From: DASUFH01 sp036274645
GTDB lineage: Bacteria; Acidobacteriota; Terriglobia; 20CM-2-55-15
Assembly (NCBI GenBank): GCA_036274645.1
Contig: DASUFH010000431.1
Span: 1-10,316 of the forward strand
DNA length: 10,316 nt
Direction: 5' to 3'
Both the position numbers and the translations under genes were made by a program. The notes under the pieces are model-generated. The model was not told where the DNA came from. It saw only the letters and a program-made list of their open reading frames with translations, and did no database searches. Of the stretch, positions 1-5,340 are shown piece after piece; position 1 is the first letter of the stretch, and each line of letters starts with the position of its first letter.

Positions 1-1
1 G

Positions 2-595
2 ATCAACTACATGGTCCCGGGAATCGTGTGTGTACTGCTGATGGAAATGATGGTCCCGTTGACGGCGTTCAGCCTCGTCCGCGAACGCGAGCGGGGGACG
101 ATCGAACAGCTCATGGTGACACCCGTACGGGCCGGGGAAATGCTCATCGGCAAGACCCTTCCTTATGTGGCGATCGGCCTCGTCGATGTCCTGCTGATCG
201 TCGGCGCCGGCGCGTTCTGGTTCCACGTCCCGCTTCGCGGCAACATCCTCGAACTGCTCGCGGCCGCGGCGTTGTTCATCGTCGTCTCACTCGGGATGGG
301 CATCCTCATTGCCACGCTGGTTGAGACCCAGCAGCAGGCCACGCTGAGCGCCCAGTTTGCCCTGGTCCCCAACATGCTGCTCTCCGGTTTCATGTTCCCC
401 ATCGAATCGATGCCGGAGCCGATGCAGATGTTCACAACGATCCTGCCGATGCGCTATTTCCTGGTTATTGTGCGGGGAATCTTCATGAAAGGGCTCGGAC
501 TCGCCGACCTCTGGGACCAGATCCTGCCGCTGGCCATTCTCGGGGCGATCGTTTTCTCCATTAGCTGGTTGCGCTTCCGCAAGGTTTTCGGCTAG
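2..595 (+). CDS. ABC-2 type transporter permease, C-terminal part (5' end outside window)
   Basis: The frame is open from the left edge (I-N-Y-M-V-P-G), so the ATG at 11 is an internal Met and the true start lies upstream; 197 residues are visible. This is the membrane subunit of an ABC-2 exporter of the YhhJ/YbhR/YbhS kind, which forms a dimer in the inner membrane with a separate ATPase and exports drugs or other hydrophobic substrates. The family hallmark is visible at residues 27-43 (V-R-E-R-E-R-G-T-I-E-Q-L-M-V-T-P-V), the conserved cytoplasmic coupling segment. Hydrophobic stretches at about residues 5-25, 54-76, 82-107, 115-135 and 172-190 fit the last membrane helices, and L-S-G-F-M-F-P-I between the later helices is also typical. 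The ATPase and HlyD-like adaptor genes expected beside it would lie upstream. Family assignment is firm; the substrate cannot be told. Confidence 0.92.
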   Translation: MNYMVPGIVCVLLMEMMVPLTAFSLVRERERGTIEQLMVTPVRAGEMLIGKTLPYVAIGLVDVLLIVGAGAFWFHVPLRGNILELLAAAALFIVVSLGMGILIATLVETQQQATLSAQFALVPNMLLSGFMFPIESMPEPMQMFTTILPMRYFLVIVRGIFMKGLGLADLWDQILPLAILGAIVFSISWLRFRKVFG

Positions 596-609
596 AAAGT
601 ATCCGCCAT

Positions 610-999
610 ATGACTGAAGCCGACCAGGTTATTGAAGCCAACTTGAAGTTTTACTTCGCCCTTGAGAGTCTCGACATCGATCTGATGGACGAGGTGTGGG
701 CCACAGACGCCAGCGCTTCCTGCATTCATCCGGGACGGCGGCGGCTGGATGGATGGGACGCGATCCGCTCAACCTGGGAGCGGATATTCAAGGCCGCATC
801 GTCCATGCGCGTCGATCCCGGCGACGTTCGCGTGGAAATCCGAGGAACCGTCGCGTGGGTCACCTGCATGGAAAACATCACCACAGATTCCGGCGGACAG
901 ACCATCCGCACGCGCGCCTTCGCCACGAACGTCTTTGTGTTTGAAGACGAACGCTGGCTCCTGGTCCTGCATCACGCGTCGATGATCGTGGGAACCTGA
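610..999 (+). CDS. SnoaL/NTF2-fold protein (SnoaL_3-like, DUF4440-type)
   Basis: This 129-residue protein has the size of a single NTF2-like alpha+beta cone domain. Recognisable family features are an N-terminal helix with F-Y-x-A-L-E-S, the C-I-H-P-G segment at residues 38-42 followed by L-x-G-W-D-A-I (46-52), a central strand V-A-W-V-T-C-M-E-N-I (81-90), and the C-terminal strand W-L-L-V-L-H-H-A-S (116-124). Such proteins are cytosolic dimers with a pocket used either for ligand binding or for isomerase/hydrolase chemistry. The sequence does not show which applies here, so no reaction is assigned. It starts 14 bases after the permease stop, with only a weak purine-rich stretch (GAAAG) as ribosome binding site, so it is probably expressed from the transporter transcript. 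Its stop is followed closely by the repeat and terminator-like palindrome. Confidence 0.85.
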   Translation: MTEADQVIEANLKFYFALESLDIDLMDEVWATDASASCIHPGRRRLDGWDAIRSTWERIFKAASSMRVDPGDVRVEIRGTVAWVTCMENITTDSGGQTIRTRAFATNVFVFEDERWLLVLHHASMIVGT

Positions 1000-1012
1000 A
1001 CGGGTTCGGGGA

Positions 1013-1069
1013 CGGAGAATTGGGGAGGGGACAGCCTCCGGAGAATTGGGGAGGGGACAGCCTCCGGAG
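1013..1069. repeat. Tandem 26-base repeat (about 2.2 copies), REP-like
   Basis: The unit CGGAGAATTGGGGAGGGG followed by ACAGCCTC begins at 1013 and again at 1039. The match continues without a mismatch to 1069, giving a period of exactly 26. The second copy runs directly into its own reverse complement (1066-1078), which makes a palindrome. GGGGACAGCC-type palindromes recur in many soil-bacterial genomes as REP-like elements; that this one belongs to such a dispersed family is my inference. It fills the space between two convergent genes. Confidence 0.85.
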
Positions 1070-1083
1070 GCTGTCCCCTTTTT
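1053..1083 (+). terminator. Perfect palindrome plus T-run, probable terminator between convergent genes
   Basis: GGGGACAGCCTCC (1053-1065) is followed immediately by its exact reverse complement (1066-1078), giving 13 perfect pairs, 14 if A1052/T1079 are counted, with the central CCGG able to form the loop. Five T residues follow at 1079-1083, so for rightward transcripts from the SnoaL-fold gene it has the shape of an intrinsic terminator. Read leftward, the stem begins ten bases after the stop of the NmrA-like gene but lacks a T-run, so termination on that side is less certain. It may equally be a REP element that serves this role incidentally. Confidence 0.65.
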
Positions 1084-1087
1084 GGTC

Positions 1088-2038
1088 TTATTCGAGCGGA
1101 ATCTTGCTCTTGTTCTTCGCAAGCCACTGATCGAAGTCCTGCAGAGCCGGGTTCAGCGAGCGCGCAACGTCGATGTTCCGGGCGCCGGTAACTTCGGCTT
1201 CGAAATCGCTGTAGACCTGGAACATGTTGCCCAGATCTTCCGCGCCGGGGAAACCGAAGCCACGATAGGCCTCCGGGGACACTGCGTTGTACGCGCACTG
1301 GATGTTGAGGCCCCTGGAGAGCTTCGCGGCCATGTCGCCGCAGGTCAGATGCTCGCCGGCAACGCCGACGGTCTTCCCGATGTACTCGGAGCCCTTCTTG
1401 AAGATGCCGTAAGCGACCTTACCGATATCTTCCGCGGCAACGCCGGACATCCGCTTGGAGCCCATCGGGAACGTGATGGAGTACTTCCCATCCGCGCCCT
1501 TCTTCGGCCCCATGCCGAACATGTACAGGTTGTCCCAGTAGAACGACGCCACGAGGAAAGTCACGGGCAATCCGAGATCGGTGAAGAAATGATTGCTTTC
1601 ACCCTTCGCGTCGAAGTGCGGCACCTTGTACTTGCCCTGCAGCGTCGGCATGCGATTGTCGCTCAGCGGGACCAGCTTGCGCGTGTCCTCGAGCGTGGAC
1701 CAGATCACATGCTGGACTCCGGCGGCCTTCGCGGCCCGCGCCATGTTGGCGGCCTCAGCCTGTTCCTTCTCCGGCGAAAAATGCGCCCAGAAGAACGTCA
1801 CGCAATAGACGCCATAGGCGCCGGCAAACGCCTTCTTCAGGCTCTCTTCGTCATCGATATCGGCTACAACCACCTCGGCGCCCTGCTGGCGAAGTTCCGC
1901 CGCCTTTGCGCTGTTGGGGTCGTGCGTGATCACCCGCGCCTGAAATCCGCCGTTCGGATCGGCCAGAATCGCGCGAACCAGGCCGCCGCCCTGCGACCCG
2001 GTCCCTCCCATCACTGCAATAATCTTCTTGTCGGCCAC
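1088..2038 (-). CDS. NmrA-family NAD(P)-binding protein (HSCARG/NMRAL1-like)
   Basis: This 316-residue atypical short-chain dehydrogenase has the full length of the NmrA/HSCARG family. The N-terminal Rossmann motif is M-G-G-T-G-S-Q-G-G-G at residues 10-19 (GxxGxxG at 11, 14 and 17), with the second strand A-R-V-I-T-H-D at 34-40. Family members often carry Arg near the end of this strand to hold the NADP phosphate; here the position seems to be His39, so cofactor preference is open. H-F-D-A-K-G-E at 141-147 and the W-S-T-L-E-D segment (113-118) are typical of the family. Proteins of this type either sense the NADP(H) ratio or reduce quinone-like or other substrates. It starts at GTG, 41 bases after the MetE-core gene stop, so the two are probably co-transcribed. 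Family is firm; substrate is unknown. Confidence 0.88.
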   Translation of the reverse strand: MADKKIIAVMGGTGSQGGGLVRAILADPNGGFQARVITHDPNSAKAAELRQQGAEVVVADIDDEESLKKAFAGAYGVYCVTFFWAHFSPEKEQAEAANMARAAKAAGVQHVIWSTLEDTRKLVPLSDNRMPTLQGKYKVPHFDAKGESNHFFTDLGLPVTFLVASFYWDNLYMFGMGPKKGADGKYSITFPMGSKRMSGVAAEDIGKVAYGIFKKGSEYIGKTVGVAGEHLTCGDMAAKLSRGLNIQCAYNAVSPEAYRGFGFPGAEDLGNMFQVYSDFEAEVTGARNIDVARSLNPALQDFDQWLAKNKSKIPLE

Positions 2039-2042
2039 GTAT

Positions 2043-2047
2043 CCTCC
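2043..2047 (-). promoter_or_regulatory. Shine-Dalgarno site selecting a GTG start
   Basis: On the minus strand GGAGG is followed by four bases (ATAC) and then GTG, the first codon of the NmrA-like protein. No ATG lies in frame close by upstream, and the GTG places Met-Ala-Asp-Lys-Lys just before the first Rossmann strand, as the family requires. The site therefore decides this non-ATG start. Confidence 0.7.
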
Positions 2048-2079
2048 ACTATGAATTCAGAAGTTAAACCGTCTCTACG

Positions 2080-3186
2080 TTACGCGCCAATTTCCTTGCG
2101 CACGATCGCCGCGCCTTCGGCCAGCGACGTGAGTTTCATTTTCGCCACCATGCGCGCCAGCGGTTTCATACCGCAGTCGGTGCTGGGGTACACACGATCC
2201 GCCGGCAGGTACTTGAGCACCTGGCGAATACGATCCGCGACCACGGTGGGTTTCTCGATCATCGTGGTGCGGATGTCGAGCACGCCGACCTGCAGGTCTT
2301 TGTCTTTCGGCAGGTTCTTCATGAATTCGATACCCGCCATATTGCGGTTGGCATAATCGAGAACGAACTGGTCGATGCCCGGCGTGTCGAAGAAGTGAGG
2401 CAGCACCGTCTGGTAGCCCTCGGGGAAGTTGGCGCTCAGAATGTCGTTGCCCCACGCGTTGCCGAAGCAGAAGTGCCAGCCGATCTTGGCGTTCACGCCG
2501 TCGCAGCACTGCGCCACGACGTCCTTGATCCAGGTGTAGTCGTTCTTGTCGCCCGTAAACAGCGGCAGCCACGCGCCGAGATCTTCAAACTGCAGGTACT
2601 TGGCGCCCGCCGCAACCAGCTCCTTCATTTCCGCGTTGAAAATCGGGGCCAGCGCATAGCTGAGTTCCTTCGCGTTCTTGTAATGCTTGAAATACACGTG
2701 CCAGGCCAGGTTGGCCGGGCCCGCGCCGACCGACACTTTCACCGGAACCTTGGCGTAACGGTTGGTCACCTTGTAAAGATCCGCGAGACGAATGGGACCG
2801 CGCGTGACCGGACCGCTGTTGATAACGCCTCCCCAGTCATCGAGAAGCGCCTGACCGGTACTCTTTTCGGCGCCCACGGTCGAAGGATGCTGTTCGCGCG
2901 CCGGCTCGAACCCCCCGATACGTTCGTACATGTACCAGCAGAAGGATCCGATCACGCCGACATAGTCGTCGTACCACATGTTGCCGTCCGTCACGATGTC
3001 CAGACCGGCGTCTTCCTGATCGCGAATCACCGCGGCTACGGCGTCATCGTAGGTCTCCTCGTGTGAAACCTCCTTGAACGCAACGCGGATGTCCCGCCCG
3101 AGCAACTGCTGCTTGTACCAGACCGGCCGGGGGTAGGATCCGACCATTGTGGTCGGCAGAATCTTGTCGACAATTTTCGTTGCCAT
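2080..3186 (-). CDS. Stand-alone MetE-core protein (cobalamin-independent methionine synthase C-terminal domain-like)
   Basis: At 368 residues this is a UROD/MetE-like TIM barrel without the N-terminal half of full MetE (about 750 residues). T-T-M-V-G-S-Y-P-R-P at 12-21 matches the start of the MetE catalytic domain, and G-P-V-T-R-G-P at 125-131 recalls its substrate loop. Zinc ligands can be placed: H238 and C240 (W-H-F-C-F-G-N), and C338 (S-T-D-C-G-M-K). The Glu ligand of MetE appears to be Asp277 (V-L-D-Y-A-N-R). Such short proteins include core methionine synthases that take methyl from corrinoid proteins, and epoxyalkane:coenzyme M transferase, which has the same length and opening, so the thiol acceptor is uncertain. 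AAGGAG lies eight bases before the ATG. The NmrA-like gene follows after 41 bases. Zinc-dependent alkyl transfer to a thiol is the safest description. Confidence 0.85.
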   Translation of the reverse strand: MATKIVDKILPTTMVGSYPRPVWYKQQLLGRDIRVAFKEVSHEETYDDAVAAVIRDQEDAGLDIVTDGNMWYDDYVGVIGSFCWYMYERIGGFEPAREQHPSTVGAEKSTGQALLDDWGGVINSGPVTRGPIRLADLYKVTNRYAKVPVKVSVGAGPANLAWHVYFKHYKNAKELSYALAPIFNAEMKELVAAGAKYLQFEDLGAWLPLFTGDKNDYTWIKDVVAQCCDGVNAKIGWHFCFGNAWGNDILSANFPEGYQTVLPHFFDTPGIDQFVLDYANRNMAGIEFMKNLPKDKDLQVGVLDIRTTMIEKPTVVADRIRQVLKYLPADRVYPSTDCGMKPLARMVAKMKLTSLAEGAAIVRKEIGA

Positions 3187-3191
3187 GCGGA

Positions 3192-3314
3192 CTACTCCTT
3201 CAAAAATGATTTTCGCGATGAGTTGCGAGGACTGTTGCGACTATTTTCGTTACCGCAAACGGGGAATGCTAACAAAGCCCAAAACAACACGCAAGCGCCA
3301 ATCAAATCCCTCAT
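3192..3314 (-). CDS. Doubtful 40-codon frame with signal-peptide-like N-terminus
   Basis: A short frame begins at an ATG that overlaps the Nudix stop as ATGA and ends at a TAG directly abutting the AAGGAG of the MetE-core gene. Its product would start M-R-D-L-I-G-A-C-V-L-F-W-A-L-L-A-F and continue with V-C-G-N-E-N, then a Ser/Arg/Asn-rich tail. This resembles an export or lipoprotein signal followed by a tiny basic peptide. The overlaps on both sides would fit a coupled leader or small membrane peptide. Against this, the best promoter for the MetE-core gene lies inside the frame, and I do not recognise the sequence. It may simply be promoter DNA that happens to be open. Confidence 0.2.
   Translation of the reverse strand: MRDLIGACVLFWALLAFPVCGNENSRNSPRNSSRKSFLKE
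3266..3294 (-). promoter_or_regulatory. Probable sigma-70-type promoter for the MetE-core/NmrA pair
   Basis: On the minus strand TTGCGT (3294-3289) and TAGCAT (3271-3266) are separated by 17 bases. The -10 box sits in T-T-G-T-T-A-G-C-A-T-T-C-C, nearly the same as the -10 context in front of the esterase gene near 9744. The surrounding gap is clearly AT-richer than the flanking genes. Transcription would start near 3259, leaving a leader of about 70 bases before the ATG at 3186. Confidence 0.5.
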
Positions 3315-3724
3315 TTCGCTCGCGCCGCATTCAAGGCCGCGCGCGCAGTCATGGTGAGATTTTCGGGAAGCGTGAACAGGGAGAACCATTGGACGGCCGC
3401 AGTCTTCTCCGGTTCAAGATTTCGAGGCTCGCCGGAGAGGAGCCGTACCCGATATGCCGGTGAGACCCAATGCGTCTCTTCGGACGGAATGATGTGATTC
3501 GTGACGCACAGCAGGGATTCCACCGCGACGTCGATTCCCAGTTCTTCCTGCAGCTCGCGCTTTAACGCGTCCTCGATCCGTTCCATGAACTCCACCCTTC
3601 CCCCGGGCAAACTCCAACAACCCTCTTCGGGCGGAAGGCGCCGGAGCAGGAGCAGCGCCTGGTCGTCGCGCAGCAGAAGACCGCCCACGCCGACCCTCGG
3701 ATAGCGAATGACGGAAGTTTCCAT
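3311..3724 (-). CDS. Nudix hydrolase (MutT-like)
   Basis: This 137-residue protein is a single Nudix domain. The Nudix box is complete at residues 42-64: G42, E48, R56-E57-L58, E60-E61 and G63-I64 in the exact GX5EX7REUXEEXGU spacing, preceded by W-S-L-P-G-G (37-42). The glutamates bind Mg2+ for hydrolysis of a nucleoside diphosphate linked to another moiety. Possible substrates include NADH, ADP-ribose, GDP-mannose or oxidised nucleotides; the sequence does not choose, though a Pro-rich W-S-P-A-Y-like segment (87-91, W-V-S-P-A-Y) follows the box. It starts nine bases downstream of the first base of the SDR-like gene's stop codon and in the same reading frame, with GGAGG only two bases from its ATG. 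Its expression is thus tightly bound to the SDR gene. The acting compartment is the cytosol. Confidence 0.92.
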   Translation of the reverse strand: METSVIRYPRVGVGGLLLRDDQALLLLRRLPPEEGCWSLPGGRVEFMERIEDALKRELQEELGIDVAVESLLCVTNHIIPSEETHWVSPAYRVRLLSGEPRNLEPEKTAAVQWFSLFTLPENLTMTARAALNAARAK

Positions 3725-3733
3725 CGCCTCCTA
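3722..3733 (-). promoter_or_regulatory. SDR stop / Nudix start junction with embedded Shine-Dalgarno
   Basis: Read on the minus strand the junction is TGG-TAG-GAG-GCG-ATG. The amber stop of the SDR-like gene (3733-3731) shares its last G with the GGAGG of the Nudix gene (3731-3727), and all five codons are in one frame. The gap of two bases between GGAGG and ATG is shorter than usual, so initiation would rely on ribosomes that have just terminated. Rare read-through of TAG would give an SDR-Nudix fusion. Confidence 0.75.
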
Positions 3734-5248
3734 CCAGTCTGTCGAAACGTAGTTCTTCAGGAACTTGCCCCAGACGTGCGCGCCAGTGTTGATTCCGGAG
3801 ATGATCGGATCGACGATGCGGGCCGCTCCATCCACGATGTCCAGCGGCGGGTGAAACCGGTGCTGCGCAAGCTTGCGCGACGCAATGACTTCGGGATCCT
3901 CATCGGTGACCCAGCCCGTATCGACTGCATTCATATGGATGCCGGCGGCATGGTAGTCGGTTGCCGAGGTGCGCGTCATCATGTTGAGCGCGGCCTTCGC
4001 CATATTCGTGTGGGGATGCCGGGTGGTCTTGAACCTCCGGTAGAACTGTCCCTCGACCGCGGAAACGTTGACGATGTGTTTATCGCGGTCCGGGGTCTTC
4101 ATCATCAGCGGCTTGAGGCGCGCGTTGATGATGAAGGGCGCCACGGCATTGACGAGATGCACTTCCAGCAGTTCCACGGTGGACACATCCGCCATTAACA
4201 GCCGCCACGAATTGCGCTCGCGCAAGTCGACCTGCTGCAGATCCTGATCCAGCCGTCCCCTGGGAAAGAGACCGTCTGGCGTGGCCAGATCTTCAGGCAG
4301 TAACGCGATCTGCGAAAGCTGGGCCGCGCTGAGCAAGGCGCCGTCCGCGGAAACAATCTCGCAGGCGCGCGTCCCCTCGTGGCGGCCGAGAAGCTTGCGG
4401 GCCCGCTCCGACATTTCGGGGAACGCAGCGTCTTCCCGGGCCATCATGTGCTGATAGAAAGCAGGCGGCCGGCGGACGGTCTGACACGCGTTATTGATGA
4501 TGAAATCAAGTCGATCGAGGGATCCGATCATCTCGCGGCAGAATGCTTCGACGCTCGGCGTATGCCGCAAATCCAGGCCGTGAATCTCCAGCCGATCGCT
4601 CCAGTCGGAAAAATCCCGTTCCCGCGCGTAGCGAGCCGCCGAATCCCGGGGAAAGCGTGTCGTGACGATGAGACGCGCGCCGGAACGCAGCAGCTTGATG
4701 CCCGCCTGATAACCGATCTTGACCCGGCCGCCCGTGAGCAGCGCCACGCGGCCCCGCAGGTCCGCGAGTTCACCGCGTTTGAACCAGTTCAGTTCCGCGC
4801 ATTCCGGGCAGAGTTGATCGTAGAAGTGATGGATCGACGCATAGCTCGCCTTGCACACATAACAGTGTCTGGGCTCGATGGCTTCACGGAAGTCGGGATT
4901 ATCATCGATGTCGTGTTGTTCGAAGTTGGCAGGGGGAAAGACATTTGGCGTGTTGAAGACCTTTTCGCGCCGAAGGGCCCGGATGCCGGTTTCCGAGAGC
5001 GTGGTTTCAATGCGTTCGATCCTCGCGGTCTTGCCCTGCCGTCGATTCGCTTTCATGAGCCGCCGGCGGGACGCGCTATCGGGCTGAAAAACCCGTCCCG
5101 CAGCCGCCACCAGACGTTTCTGGTCTTCAACCGACGCCTGGGCGAGCCGTCCTCGATCGTCCGCAATGGATTCCAGGAGCCTGGCTGCCGCCCGCACCTG
5201 TTCGGTGAAGTCCGCGGGGGTTTCGTTATCCTTCGATCCTGAATTCAT
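3731..5248 (-). CDS. SDR-fold protein with N-terminal zinc-knuckle extension and atypical active site
   Basis: The 505-residue protein is about twice the length of a classical SDR. Residues 1-125 are helical and charged. A four-cysteine motif follows: C129-x2-C132 (H-C-Y-V-C) and C147-x2-C150 (L-C-P-E-C), likely one zinc site. The SDR domain begins near 165, with T-G-G-R-V-K-I-G (172-179) as a modified glycine motif, L-D-L at 225-227, N-N-A-C (252-255) in place of NNAG, Asn367 in the helix-4 position and catalytic-type Ser396 (V-N-V-S). The expected YxxxK reads T-N-M-A-K, so Tyr is replaced by Thr414 while Lys418 is kept. An insertion of about 80 residues (260-345) precedes helix 4. I assign the fold and nucleotide binding, not a reaction. 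The start at ATG 5248 has only a weak ribosome site. The Nudix gene follows in frame after the amber stop. Confidence 0.85.
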   Translation of the reverse strand: MNSGSKDNETPADFTEQVRAAARLLESIADDRGRLAQASVEDQKRLVAAAGRVFQPDSASRRRLMKANRRQGKTARIERIETTLSETGIRALRREKVFNTPNVFPPANFEQHDIDDNPDFREAIEPRHCYVCKASYASIHHFYDQLCPECAELNWFKRGELADLRGRVALLTGGRVKIGYQAGIKLLRSGARLIVTTRFPRDSAARYARERDFSDWSDRLEIHGLDLRHTPSVEAFCREMIGSLDRLDFIINNACQTVRRPPAFYQHMMAREDAAFPEMSERARKLLGRHEGTRACEIVSADGALLSAAQLSQIALLPEDLATPDGLFPRGRLDQDLQQVDLRERNSWRLLMADVSTVELLEVHLVNAVAPFIINARLKPLMMKTPDRDKHIVNVSAVEGQFYRRFKTTRHPHTNMAKAALNMMTRTSATDYHAAGIHMNAVDTGWVTDEDPEVIASRKLAQHRFHPPLDIVDGAARIVDPIISGINTGAHVWGKFLKNYVSTDW

Positions 5249-5340
5249 ACAGACGAGAGCTTCTCACAAGACGATGCGAAGCTCACGCGAGCAGTTCGGA
5301 ACGTTGGTCTCCCTGCCTTCCGGCGATGCGGTGATCCAGC

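Noticed and set aside
1013..1078. CRISPR array
   Set aside because: The two direct copies abut with no spacers, and the third copy is inverted.
1046..2356. Rightward open frame of 436 codons starting in the repeat
   Set aside because: It lies opposite the NmrA-like gene and the end of the MetE-core gene, both with clear family motifs; its start is inside the palindromic repeat.
4379..5242. Rightward open frame of 287 codons opposite the SDR-like gene
   Set aside because: It has no family motif and biased composition; the leftward frame carries the cysteine knuckle and Rossmann motifs.
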